Positions 17,214 through 25,922 of a stretch of 64,000 nt of DNA are shown in pieces. Source of the stretch: Flavobacteriales bacterium UBA4466 (GTDB taxonomy: Bacteria; Bacteroidota; Bacteroidia; Flavobacteriales_D; Crocinitomicaceae); NCBI GenBank assembly GCA_905182335.1, contig CAJJBE010000003.1:248001-312000 (forward strand), read 5' to 3'. The position numbers and the translations under genes are program-made. The stretch's first letter is position 1, and each line of letters begins with the position of its first letter. The notes below the pieces were generated by a model that worked only from the letters and a program-made list of their open reading frames with translations, did not search any database and was not told the DNA's origin.

Positions 17214-18129
17214 GTTAATTAATGTTGGTTTAAAGTATGATGATTGGGTATTAAAGGGGATAAGCACTGAATTTGAATCGTCTCAGATTTATGGAATTGT
17301 AGGTCAAAGCGGTGCTGGTAAAACATCTCTTTTAAAGATTATTTCAGCTTTTCAAGATGTCACTGAGGGCGATGTTTTATTTAATGAGGAAAAATTAATT
17401 GGCCCAAACCAGAAATTAGTTCCAGGCTATGATGATATTCAACTAGTTAATCAAGATTTTGCACTCGAACCTTATCATACTGTTGAGCAAAATATTAGAG
17501 AGAAAGTTCTTTCTAGACCGAAGGAAGTTCAAGTTGAATTGATTAATGAATACCTTGACTTGGTAGAGTTGAATGGTATTCGACAACGTAAAGCAATAAT
17601 TTTATCTGGTGGTGAAAAGCAGCGATTGGCAATTGCAAGGGCTTTGGCTAATGAGCCAAGGGTATTATTGCTTGATGAACCTTTTGTACATTTAGACCAA
17701 CGATTAAAGTATAAGATTCTTAACTATCTGAAAGAATTAAATCGAATTCAAGGAACAACAATTGTTATTGTTTCGCATGATGGGGTAGATTTGATGGGCT
17801 TTGCAAGCCAAATAATTTATCTTAAAGATGGTAGGGTGAAACGAAATGATCTTGTTTCAACCTTCTATTATCAGCCCAAAGATATTTCTGAAGCAGAGTT
17901 GATGGGGCAAATTAATGCTGTTGAAGTGAGTGGTGAGATCAAATTGTTTCGCCCGAATGAATATAGAGTAGTTGAATCAAATGGTTTTGAGGTTCAATTT
18001 ATTAAATCTTTAGATACAGGTTTTGTGGTGCTTAATTATTTTAAAACCAAAGATCATAAAGAGATATTACTTTCGTCGTTGAAGCCGTTAGAGGGTGTTA
18101 AAAGAATTGTAATTGATAAGATATTATGA
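17200..18129 (+). CDS. ABC transporter ATP-binding protein
   Basis: The protein has 309 residues. Walker A is GQSGAGKTSLL (about 35-45), the Q-loop region LVNQDFALEP, the signature LSGGEKQRLAIARAL, Walker B VLLLDEPFVHLD, and the switch histidine is in IVIVSHDG. After residue 220 an additional 90-residue part resembles a TOBE-like regulatory domain. No permease is encoded next to it: the upstream gene is unknown and the downstream one is a YihY membrane protein. It may serve a permease elsewhere or work with one of these neighbours. It overlaps both neighbours (14 and 4 bases). Confidence 0.9.
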   Translation: MGMLKLINVGLKYDDWVLKGISTEFESSQIYGIVGQSGAGKTSLLKIISAFQDVTEGDVLFNEEKLIGPNQKLVPGYDDIQLVNQDFALEPYHTVEQNIREKVLSRPKEVQVELINEYLDLVELNGIRQRKAIILSGGEKQRLAIARALANEPRVLLLDEPFVHLDQRLKYKILNYLKELNRIQGTTIVIVSHDGVDLMGFASQIIYLKDGRVKRNDLVSTFYYQPKDISEAELMGQINAVEVSGEIKLFRPNEYRVVESNGFEVQFIKSLDTGFVVLNYFKTKDHKEILLSSLKPLEGVKRIVIDKIL

Positions 18130-18995
18130 CAGTGAAGGAGGTCAAGGAGTTGGTTTTTTCAGCATTTACAGAGTTCTTTTCCAAGCAACCTTTGATGCAT
18201 GGTGCAGCTTTGGCTTACTATGCTTTGCTAGCAATAGTTCCTCTACTGTATTTAAGTATAACATATATAGGAAGATTAATAGGGCAAGACGTAATTCTTC
18301 AATTAATAACAGACTTGCTGCAAGAACGAGTAGGTATTAAAGATGTTAGTGGAATTATTAATTTTCTTGGTGATGTTGATATTACTAGAGGTAATTTTGC
18401 CTTACAGTTGATTGGTGTATTTACTTTAATGCTATCATGTTCCGTTATTTTTAATTCTCTTAAGAAAAGCATCAATACTTTTTACAGTATTGATGCTATT
18501 AATATTGGTAGAAAACAAAAAATAATAAAAGGTTTGCTTACAAGATTAATCTCAATGTGTTTCATCGTTGGTTTTACAATTCTTTTTGTGTTAGTTTACT
18601 TCGCTGAAACAATTTTCTTATCTATTGGTAATGACTTTTTTAAAGAAGTTAAAATGGTTAGCTGGATCTTCTCAAGTTTTGCTCAGCATGGTATTCCAAT
18701 CTTAACAAATATCATTGTCTTTAGTTTTATATTCAAGTACCTGCATGATGGGATGGTTGCGTGGAAGATGGCTATCCGAGGTGCTGTTTTAACCAGTGTT
18801 TTACTCTATTTAGGCCAACTACTGTTAAAATACTATTTGGCTAATTTTTTCTTTGCTTCAAATGGAGGGGTGGCAGGCGCAATGCTAATCATTCTTGTAT
18901 GGGTCTATTACTCGTCTCAAATAATATTCATAGGCGCCAAATTTATAGAAGTCATAAGTAAGATGAGGGGTGTTCCTGTGAAATATAATGATTAA
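18126..18995 (+). CDS. YihY/BrkB family inner-membrane protein
   Basis: The protein has 289 residues with about six membrane segments. The family opening LMHGAALAYYALLAIVPLLY lies at about residues 20-39, and NGGVAGAMLIILVWVYYSSQ with IIFIGAKF lies near the C terminus. Both are standard for YihY/virulence factor BrkB. Family members were once called ribonuclease BN, but the function is not established. The start overlaps the ABC ATPase stop by 4 bases. The pairing of an orphan ATPase with a YihY protein is unusual enough to suggest a physical link. Confidence 0.9.
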   Translation: MTVKEVKELVFSAFTEFFSKQPLMHGAALAYYALLAIVPLLYLSITYIGRLIGQDVILQLITDLLQERVGIKDVSGIINFLGDVDITRGNFALQLIGVFTLMLSCSVIFNSLKKSINTFYSIDAINIGRKQKIIKGLLTRLISMCFIVGFTILFVLVYFAETIFLSIGNDFFKEVKMVSWIFSSFAQHGIPILTNIIVFSFIFKYLHDGMVAWKMAIRGAVLTSVLLYLGQLLLKYYLANFFFASNGGVAGAMLIILVWVYYSSQIIFIGAKFIEVISKMRGVPVKYND

Positions 18996-19067
18996 AATAT
19001 TGTCAAAATTTGGTTGTAATCTAAGAAATGTTTAATTTTCCAACAAATCATAGACGAAAGATTAAAC

Positions 19068-19868
19068 ATGGTAGTAGGACAAAATCTTAAATTACTCAGA
19101 AATAGACTGCGTAAATCTCAAGAGGAGGTTTCTAAAGAACTAGGCTTAACTCGTAGTTCGTACTCAGGATATGAGAACAATGTTGCGCAGCCTAATCTTG
19201 AAAGCTTAATCCTTTTTAGTGATTACTTTAAAGTGTCAATAGATGACCTTGTCCGCAAGGATTTTGAAAAGTATAAGCCAAGTGAATGGGAGAGAATTGA
19301 TAAAGGGCTTACTGCTGATGTAAAAGGAAGCAAGCTTCGCGTGTTAACAGCTATGGTAGATCAAAATAATGAGGATTTAATAGAATTTGTTCCTGTAAAA
19401 GCTAGTGCGGGATACACTTCTGGTTATGCTGATCCAGATTATTTAAAGGTATTGCCAACATTCCATTTACCATTCTTGTCGAGGGATCGAAAATATAGAT
19501 CTTTTCCTATTAAAGGCGATTCAATGCCACCTGTTGTTGAGGGTTCTTTTGTGGTAGGTGAATTTGTCCAGAATTGGATGTCTATTCGCAATGGAACTCC
19601 ATGTATTGTAGTGACTAAAGATGAGGGGATTGTTTTTAAGGTAGTCCACAATCTATTGAATTCAGAACAATCATTTCAATTTTGCTCCACAAATACGTTT
19701 TATCAACCTTATTTGGTACATGCGAATGACATATTAGAAATCTGGAAATTTGTGAATTATATTTCCCCAGAGCTGCCAGATGTTCGCTTAGATGATAATG
19801 ATCTTTCCAAATCGCTTAAAACTCTTCAGAAAGAGATTCATGAATTAAAAATAATGCTAAAAAGCTAA
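19068..19868 (+). CDS. XRE-family regulator with LexA/S24-like domain
   Basis: The protein has 266 residues. Residues about 5-62 form a Cro/CI-type helix-turn-helix (LRNRLRKSQEEVSKELGL, SSYSGYENNVAQPNLESL). The C-terminal half looks like an S24 peptidase fold: an Ala114-Gly115 pair in ASAGY, Ser152 in KGDSMPP and Lys191 in GIVFKVV. The Ser-Lys spacing of 39 and the Ala-Gly position resemble LexA and CI repressors that cleave themselves. It faces recQ and the two stop codons overlap. A role in the DNA-damage response is inferred from this architecture and neighbour. Confidence 0.88.
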   Translation: MVVGQNLKLLRNRLRKSQEEVSKELGLTRSSYSGYENNVAQPNLESLILFSDYFKVSIDDLVRKDFEKYKPSEWERIDKGLTADVKGSKLRVLTAMVDQNNEDLIEFVPVKASAGYTSGYADPDYLKVLPTFHLPFLSRDRKYRSFPIKGDSMPPVVEGSFVVGEFVQNWMSIRNGTPCIVVTKDEGIVFKVVHNLLNSEQSFQFCSTNTFYQPYLVHANDILEIWKFVNYISPELPDVRLDDNDLSKSLKTLQKEIHELKIMLKS

Positions 19869-21760
19869 TCATTTAATTTGAATTTCTGTTCTGAATAAAC
19901 AACCCGTTGATCTAAAATAAGTTCTCTTAATACGCGTTGAGCTAAGTCTTGGTTAATAGTAAGTTTATTTGATATTTCACTAAGGGTTAGTGGAAGGATT
20001 GTTGGTATTATTTCTAGTAATTCGTCATAGCTATGATTCGAATCATCATTGGATTTACATACATCGCATTTACCGCATAAATCAGCTTCTGAATCAAAGT
20101 AATTGCTGATTTGTTGTGAGCGACATTTATTCGCTTTGATGTAGTTTACAACGGATATTAATTTATCTTCCTCAACCTTTTTTCGATTTGCATATACGTC
20201 AGGTCCAATGGTAAGGTTACTTTCAGATAGGCGCTCAATCAATAGTGTTATTTTAGGTAGAAATGATTGGTAATTAATGTCAATTACCCCGTATTGCTCG
20301 AGGAATTTAAGTTTTTTTGTGAGCTCAGTTTTACTTATTTTTAGTCGTTTTGAAAATTCAAACTCATCAATTGAAATGAATCGATCAAAAACTCCAGGGT
20401 AACTACGCGTTAATAGAGTTACAAGGTTCGCGATGTTATCGTGTCCAACTTGAAAATTGTATAGTGCTGTATTTCCAATAGCGATCTTTAGTCGGGTAGG
20501 ATGGAACCCATTTTCGGTGAAGTTGATTGTCCCGTTGAGCTGTAGAATTTTTAGCGAATAATAGGTTTCTGCTACGGGGATTTCAAATGATTGATGAAAC
20601 TTCTTTATGTCAAAGTTATAGCTTTCTTGATTGCCAGAACCAGTTGCTATACTCAGGAAGTTACATACAGCATTATAAATGTGCTTTACACGATCTAAAC
20701 CAGGGTACTTTTTTAAAAGTTGTTCCTGCATTAGGTCTAAATCTTTTTGTTCCCAATAAGCAATTGCTTGAGATTCTTTACCATCTCTTCCTGCGCGTCC
20801 TGCTTCTTGGTAGTATGCTTCAATGTTGTTAGGTATTTCGTAATGAAGAACGAATCTAACATCAGGCTTGTCTATCCCCATCCCAAAAGCATTTGTTGCA
20901 ACAATTACTTTGATGTCATCTTTCATCCAGTGCTCAAGCATATACTTTCGGTCCTCATGAACTAGTCCTCCATGATAGAATCCTGCATTTATTTTTAATG
21001 CTCTTAAGTGAGTTACAACTCGCTTTACGCTCTTTCTTGTCTGGCAGTATATGATTATGCAGTGATGTTCATTGAGTTTTACAAGTTCTGTAATTTGATT
21101 TAACTTATTTTGTGCGGCTACAACCTTATGGCTAATGTTTGTTCGCTCTAAACTTCCTTCAAAATAATTAACATTTTTTAATTCCAGTTGCTTAATAATA
21201 TCGTCTTTTACGCGTTGCGTTGCGGAAGCTGTAACAGCAATAATAGGCGTGTTCGGATGGTGTATTTTTAATTTAGCTATTTCTCTGTAGGCAGGGCGAA
21301 AATCATGTCCCCATTCTGAAATACAGTGGGCTTCATCAATTACGATTAAGCCAATCTTCATTTGCTTAAATCGTTCTATAAATAATTCAGATTTTAAACG
21401 TTCAGGGGATGTGTATAGAAATTTTGTATCACCAAACCGAGCATTATCAAGTGTAATATCAATTTCTCTGTAGCTCATGGAGCTAGCCAGTAGGCTAGCA
21501 TTAATACCTTTTGAGTTTAAGTTCTTTACCTGATCCTCCATTAGTGCTATTAGCGGAGAGATAACAATCGTTATTCCTGATAAAGCAATTCCAGGAATCT
21601 GAAAGCAGATTGATTTACCACCGCCAGTTGGTAATATAGCAAGGGTGTTATGGCCATAAATAGTGCTATCAATAATTTCTTCTTGTAGCCGCCTGAATTC
21701 ATTGAACCCCCAATATTTCTTTAATATTTCTTTACTTTTAGTCAAATTGTTTTTAAACAT
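19865..21760 (-). CDS. recQ: ATP-dependent DNA helicase RecQ
   Basis: The protein has 631 residues from the ATG at 21760; a TTG one codon earlier is less likely. Helicase motifs follow in order: TGGGKSICFQIPG (Walker A), VIDEAHCISEWGHDFRP (DEAH box and the RecQ aromatic loop), ATNAFGMGIDKPDVRFV, and EAGRAGRDGKES (motif VI). The zinc-binding part has CRSQQISNYF and ADLCGKCDVC. A winged-helix part follows. The C terminus is short and I see no clear HRDC domain. It unwinds 3'-5' in recombination repair. Confidence 0.94.
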   Translation of the reverse strand: MFKNNLTKSKEILKKYWGFNEFRRLQEEIIDSTIYGHNTLAILPTGGGKSICFQIPGIALSGITIVISPLIALMEDQVKNLNSKGINASLLASSMSYREIDITLDNARFGDTKFLYTSPERLKSELFIERFKQMKIGLIVIDEAHCISEWGHDFRPAYREIAKLKIHHPNTPIIAVTASATQRVKDDIIKQLELKNVNYFEGSLERTNISHKVVAAQNKLNQITELVKLNEHHCIIIYCQTRKSVKRVVTHLRALKINAGFYHGGLVHEDRKYMLEHWMKDDIKVIVATNAFGMGIDKPDVRFVLHYEIPNNIEAYYQEAGRAGRDGKESQAIAYWEQKDLDLMQEQLLKKYPGLDRVKHIYNAVCNFLSIATGSGNQESYNFDIKKFHQSFEIPVAETYYSLKILQLNGTINFTENGFHPTRLKIAIGNTALYNFQVGHDNIANLVTLLTRSYPGVFDRFISIDEFEFSKRLKISKTELTKKLKFLEQYGVIDINYQSFLPKITLLIERLSESNLTIGPDVYANRKKVEEDKLISVVNYIKANKCRSQQISNYFDSEADLCGKCDVCKSNDDSNHSYDELLEIIPTILPLTLSEISNKLTINQDLAQRVLRELILDQRVVYSEQKFKLND

Positions 21761-21802
21761 CAAATCTACTGAAATAATTTGTTGATGATTATGGAATTGC
21801 CA

Positions 21803-21834
21803 TTTTGAAAATTGATACGTTATATGTAGTTTTG
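21803..21834 (+). promoter_or_regulatory. Predicted promoter of ilvE
   Basis: TTTTG (21803-21807) and TAGTTTTG (21827-21834) are separated by 19 bases, a close fit to the Bacteroidota TTTG/TAnnTTTG promoter. Transcription would start near 21841, about 12 bases before the ATG at 21853, which supports that start. Confidence 0.65.
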
Positions 21835-21852
21835 CACCTTAGAATCGAAGGT

Positions 21853-22923
21853 ATGTTAAACGAAACTTTATCAATTAAAATAAATAAAACGCAAAATTCA
21901 AAAATTGAAAGCGTTGATTGGGAGAACCTTCCTTTTGGAAAGGTTTTTTCAGACCATATGTTGGTTATGGATTATAAAGAAGGAGCCTGGGGAAATCCTG
22001 AGATAAAACCTTTTGGTCCAATGTCATTACATCCAGCAACATCTGCTATTCATTACGGACAGTCAGTTTTTGAAGGAATGAAGGCGAATAGAACAGGGGA
22101 TGGGAAAGTGCTTTTATTTAGACCTGAAATGAATGCTAAAAGATTTGCTGAGTCTTGCGAGCGTATGTGTATGCCTGCCATTGCTGAAGATGTTTTTACT
22201 GAATTGGTAAAAAGAATTGTCGATATTGATAGAAATTGGATTCCTAATAAAGAGGGATACTCTTTATATGTAAGGCCTTTCATGTTTGCTACAGATGATT
22301 TTATCGGTATTAAATCATCTGACACTTATACTTTTGTCATTTTCACCTGTCCAGTTGGAGTTTATTACTCCAGTCCGATAAATGTGAAAATTGAAGAATT
22401 TTATACAAGAGCATCTCAAGGAGGTGTTGGTAGGGCTAAGACAGCTGGTAACTATGGGGCGTCTCTCTATCCTGCTAAAAAAGGAAATGAAGAAGGGTTT
22501 CACCAGTTAATTTGGACTGATGGAATCGAGCATAAGTATATAGAAGAGTCAGGAACAATGAATGTGATGTTTGTTGTTGATGGTAAGTTAATTACTCCAT
22601 CTGAAGATTCTGATACAATATTGAAGGGGGTAACGAAAAGATCTGTTGTTGAAATTGCTCAACATTGGGGGATTACTGTGGAAGAACGAAAGATTACCGT
22701 TGATGAAATTATTACTGCCTTAAAGGAAGATAGGGTCTCTGAGGCTTTCGGTGCTGGTACCGCTGCAACTATAGCACCAATTGCTAAAATTGGTTTTAGA
22801 GGTGAATTATATGAGTTACCTGCAGTGAAAACAAGAGAGATTTCAAATAAAGTGAGCAGCTACTTGTCTGACCTTAAGGTTGGTAGTATTGAAGATGAAA
22901 TGAATTGGTGCGTAGCCGTTTAA
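21853..22923 (+). CDS. ilvE: Branched-chain amino-acid aminotransferase
   Basis: The protein has 356 residues and is a fold-type IV PLP aminotransferase that interconverts Leu, Ile and Val with their 2-oxo acids. The start at ATG 21853 is supported by the promoter, although an in-frame TTG exists 16 codons upstream. Motifs: SAIHYGQSVFEGMKA, the PLP-lysine region VGRAKTAGNYGASLYPA, and EAFGAGTAATIAPI near the C terminus. The length and the GRAKTAGNYG motif place it in the eukaryote-like (type II) BCAT group. It is transcribed alone and ends at a hairpin. Confidence 0.93.
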   Translation: MLNETLSIKINKTQNSKIESVDWENLPFGKVFSDHMLVMDYKEGAWGNPEIKPFGPMSLHPATSAIHYGQSVFEGMKANRTGDGKVLLFRPEMNAKRFAESCERMCMPAIAEDVFTELVKRIVDIDRNWIPNKEGYSLYVRPFMFATDDFIGIKSSDTYTFVIFTCPVGVYYSSPINVKIEEFYTRASQGGVGRAKTAGNYGASLYPAKKGNEEGFHQLIWTDGIEHKYIEESGTMNVMFVVDGKLITPSEDSDTILKGVTKRSVVEIAQHWGITVEERKITVDEIITALKEDRVSEAFGAGTAATIAPIAKIGFRGELYELPAVKTREISNKVSSYLSDLKVGSIEDEMNWCVAV

Positions 22924-22939
22924 TTACTAATAAAAATAT

Positions 22940-22975
22940 AAAAAAAAGCTCATCAAAATTGGTGAGCATTTTTTG
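22940..22975 (+). terminator. Intrinsic terminator after ilvE
   Basis: GCTCATC (22948-22954) pairs with GGTGAGC (22961-22967), one G-U pair included, around AAAATT, followed by ATTTTTTG. An A-run precedes the stem, so the structure could also work on the other strand. Confidence 0.85.
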
Positions 22976-23004
22976 TTTTAAGTATAGTTATTTATATATA
23001 TTTG
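22973..23004 (+). promoter_or_regulatory. Predicted promoter of the NarL-type regulator
   Basis: TTG (22973-22975) and TATATTTG (22997-23004) are 21 bases apart, and the second is a perfect TAnnTTTG. The first overlaps the T-run of the ilvE terminator. The start codon lies 24 bases after the -7 box. Confidence 0.55.
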
Positions 23005-23028
23005 TCTTATTTATAATTATTCTAAATA

Positions 23029-23709
23029 ATGAACCTTATACTAGCAGACAGTAATAACTTGGTTCGAATTGGTATTCGCTCTATCCTGAATCTTGATTTA
23101 GAAATAGATGTTGTCGGCGAAGTACAAAGTTCAGTAGCGCTTTTAGATATGCTTTCTTCGTTTGATACTAACGTAGTTGTGATTGATTATACATCAGCCG
23201 GTTTTGATATTGATGTGCTACCTAAGGTAAGGACACTTTATCCAAACGTAAAAATACTTGCTATTACGCCAGAGCAGTCTGCGCAAGTCTTAGTCGATGC
23301 ACTTCGATCTGGTATTACTAGCTACGTAAAAAAGGATTGCTCAATTTCTGAAATATTAGATGCTGTAAGATATACTTCAAGAGGAGATAAGTTCTTTTGT
23401 GGTAGTGTTTTAGAGACAATTCAGGATGCTAATTTAGATATTGATGACATTGATACTGGTTCATTTTCTTGTGAAGCAGTATTCGTGTCTAAAAGAGAAT
23501 GTGAGATTATTACTTTTATTGCAGAGGGAAATACAAATACTCAAATTGCAGAAAAGCTATTTTTAAGTTCTCACACGATAAATACACATCGCAAAAACAT
23601 AATGGCAAAGCTTGGTGTCAAAAATACTGCAGGCATTGTTATGTATGCTGTAAAAACAAACCTGACATCTCCGAATAAGTTTTTGTTTACAGCCGCTAAT
23701 AATACATAG
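23029..23709 (+). CDS. NarL/LuxR-family response regulator
   Basis: The protein has 226 residues. The receiver domain (about 1-125) has Asp53 in VVVIDYTS as the phosphoacceptor, Thr in LAITPEQ and Lys in SYVKKD. The usual acidic pair near the N terminus is a single Asp7 (LADSN), which may weaken metal binding. The LuxR helix-turn-helix is at about 150-210 (SKRECEIITFIAEGNTNTQI, FLSSHTINTHRKNIMAKL). No histidine kinase is adjacent, so it is an orphan regulator. It has its own promoter and no following gene on its strand for 860 bases. Confidence 0.9.
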   Translation: MNLILADSNNLVRIGIRSILNLDLEIDVVGEVQSSVALLDMLSSFDTNVVVIDYTSAGFDIDVLPKVRTLYPNVKILAITPEQSAQVLVDALRSGITSYVKKDCSISEILDAVRYTSRGDKFFCGSVLETIQDANLDIDDIDTGSFSCEAVFVSKRECEIITFIAEGNTNTQIAEKLFLSSHTINTHRKNIMAKLGVKNTAGIVMYAVKTNLTSPNKFLFTAANNT

Positions 23710-23827
23710 CTCAAATTTTGTTTCTTCTTTAATAAATTCTGAGTATGTTTTTTTTAAGTGAAAATGAGTCAGCTACTCCAAGGTATGTTTAAGATTCCGG
23801 GCTGTATACTTAGATACGAATAATCTC

Positions 23828-24410
23828 CTAAGGTTTAAAGACTAATATAGTGGGTTTCTTTTTTTGACTCGATCTTTCGGATGAGTATCCCAAATCGAAA
23901 TGAATCTATTGATACGTGGAATTATCCACTGCTTTTTAATGCTTCCCAAGCAGAAAGTATCGATTGACTCCATCGAATACCGTGTTGTTATCGGAGTATT
24001 CACGCAATAATTTCATGTGTCTTGATAATGCATCACCATCGTGGTGTCCATCAATGAAAACTTATACTTCAGCATACTCAAGATAATCATCAAGAGTTGA
24101 TTGAGCGCTAGTGATCGAATGAGGCTCAATGTGCTTAAAGTTAGATAGGGCAACATTTCTTGAGTTTTTGCTGCTTAATTGCATATAGATCGAACCAATT
24201 CCCAGTGAAGTTCAAAATCTAGGATGGTTTTAAATTTATAATAGCTGCAGATTCTGTATAGAAAAGCTCCATACTTTCCTTTCTAAGAACTTGTTTTTAG
24301 GATTGAATTTATTGACCTTTCGTGCACAGGCTTCTTCGATCCAGCTCCAGAATCTTTGATTTTAATATATCGACCTTCATTAATAAGCTTGCTAGTTATT
24401 AAATCTATTA
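23828..24410 (-). pseudogene. Decayed class I SAM-dependent methyltransferase gene
   Basis: The 863 bases between 23709 and 24573 hold no intact gene. Translating the minus strand gives scattered matches to one family I recognise from Bacteroidota. First comes LINEGRYIKIKDSGAGSKK, with the family's I.I.DFGAGS motif, near 24400-24350. Then ELFYTESAAIINL, then SAQSTLDDYLEY, then VFIDGHHDGDALSRHMKLL near 24057-24000, and FDLGYSS near 23890. These pieces are in order but lie in different frames and are broken by stops, so the gene is dead. Nothing else is evident in the gap apart from a weak hairpin near 24470-24490. Confidence 0.65.
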
Positions 24411-24572
24411 TTTAAGTGTATTAACTTTTATTACTATTTATCAATATGTTATGTATTTTTTTTGTAATAAAAAAAGAACGATTAACGTTTCTTCCTTTAG
24501 CTTTCCAACGATATTTTATATATTCGACTCCTAAATTCACAGTTACCAAAACAAACAATCTTCAGCGAAGAA

Positions 24573-25922
24573 ATGGATAAAGCGAACAGGGAAGAGGTGT
24601 TATTACAAAAAAGTCAAGTCTTTGATCGCGATTTTCGAGTTACGTTAGATTCTGCTTGTACTATAGGTTATGGGATTATTCGTATTGAGGATGAAGCTAA
24701 AATAAGGGCTAATGAGGCTTTTGATAAATTAGATGTGAACCCTTCTTTTTTTATTCCTGCTTCAGGTTCAGGTTCAAGAATGTTTAATTTTTTGTACAAA
24801 TGGCTAGAAGATGGAGAGGATAGCGACATGGTAAGTGCTTTTTTTAATCAATTCGATTTATTTCCTTTTGCCTCAAAGGTTAAGACAAGGAATCATCGCG
24901 CTAATATTGTAAATGAATTATTGAGTGAGTCTGAACTCAACTATGGAGAGATACCTAAAGGATTGATTCCATTTCATATTGAAGATGGACAGCTTTATTC
25001 AGCTTTTCAAGAACATGTACGTCAAGCAAAGTCGTTCTTGAGGAATGATGTGAAAATTCACTTTACTATTCAGAGAGATTTTGAGAAACGAATTATACAA
25101 AACATTGAAGAGGTTAACGAAGGTGTAGATTGCACCTTTTCCTATCAGGGTGTTGATTCTAGCGCTTTTTGCTTTGATCACAACAAACGGCTTGTTATGC
25201 ATGGAGATGATTACTTAAAAAGACCTGCAGGTCATGGTGCAATTTTATCTAACTTGAATGAGATTGATTCAGATTTAATTTTAATTAAAAACATAGATAA
25301 CATTCAGCATAATTCTAAAGCTGCATTAACCGAAGAAGTATGGAAAACGTCAATAGGAATGTTAAAGAATTTTCAGGAGGATTTAAAATCACTAAGTAAA
25401 TCCTACTCAATTACTGGATTGATTAGCCTGAATTTAAAGTACCAATTCTTACCAGGGGAAGAGGTTGAAGAATTTGATGCCTTTAAGTTTGATCTTTTAA
25501 TGAATCGGCCAACCCGTGTGTGTGGGATGGTTAAAAATGAAGGAGCGCCTGGTGGAGGGCCTTTCTGGATAAAAAATAAGAATCGCGTAACGAAACAGAT
25601 TGTTGAAGGGTTTCAAATTTCAAAAAAAAATCACCAGAAAGAAATAGTTCAAAATAGTTCTCATTTTAATCCAGTTTTCCTAGTGGTTTGTAAAACAGAT
25701 GTTCAAGGAAATAGACTTGATTTAATGAGGTTTAGAGATGAAGAGAAATGTTTTGTGGTCGATAAAAAGTATAAAGGCATCTCTATAAAATACCGTGAAT
25801 TACCAGGTTTATGGAATGGCGGCATGAGTGATTGGAATACCATTTTTATTGAAATTCCATCGGCAGTATTTAGCCCAGTAAAAACAGTGTTAGGCTTAAA
25901 TACCCCCGCCCATACAGCCTAG
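24573..25922 (+). CDS. DUF4301 family protein
   Basis: The protein has 449 residues and is probably cytoplasmic. FFIPASGSGSRMFNFLYKWL (about 59-78) is a nucleotidyltransferase-like GSGSRM loop typical of DUF4301. KGLIPFHIEDG, GHGAILSNLNEIDSDLILIK and RVCGMVKNEGAPGGGPFW follow, all resembling sugar-nucleotide transferase folds. No experimental function is known to me. The stop codon overlaps that of the convergent DUF58 gene at a CTAG. It follows the decayed methyltransferase region. Confidence 0.85.
   Translation: MDKANREEVLLQKSQVFDRDFRVTLDSACTIGYGIIRIEDEAKIRANEAFDKLDVNPSFFIPASGSGSRMFNFLYKWLEDGEDSDMVSAFFNQFDLFPFASKVKTRNHRANIVNELLSESELNYGEIPKGLIPFHIEDGQLYSAFQEHVRQAKSFLRNDVKIHFTIQRDFEKRIIQNIEEVNEGVDCTFSYQGVDSSAFCFDHNKRLVMHGDDYLKRPAGHGAILSNLNEIDSDLILIKNIDNIQHNSKAALTEEVWKTSIGMLKNFQEDLKSLSKSYSITGLISLNLKYQFLPGEEVEEFDAFKFDLLMNRPTRVCGMVKNEGAPGGGPFWIKNKNRVTKQIVEGFQISKKNHQKEIVQNSSHFNPVFLVVCKTDVQGNRLDLMRFRDEEKCFVVDKKYKGISIKYRELPGLWNGGMSDWNTIFIEIPSAVFSPVKTVLGLNTPAHTA

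Noticed and set aside
21761-21768. A perfect TAnnTTTG (TAGATTTG) on the minus strand at the recQ start.
   Set aside because: It overlaps the start codon region, so transcription would begin inside the gene.
24470-24492. A hairpin-like AAGAACG/CGTTTCTT with a T-run on the minus strand.
   Set aside because: The stem is short and bulged, and no minus-strand gene ends near it.
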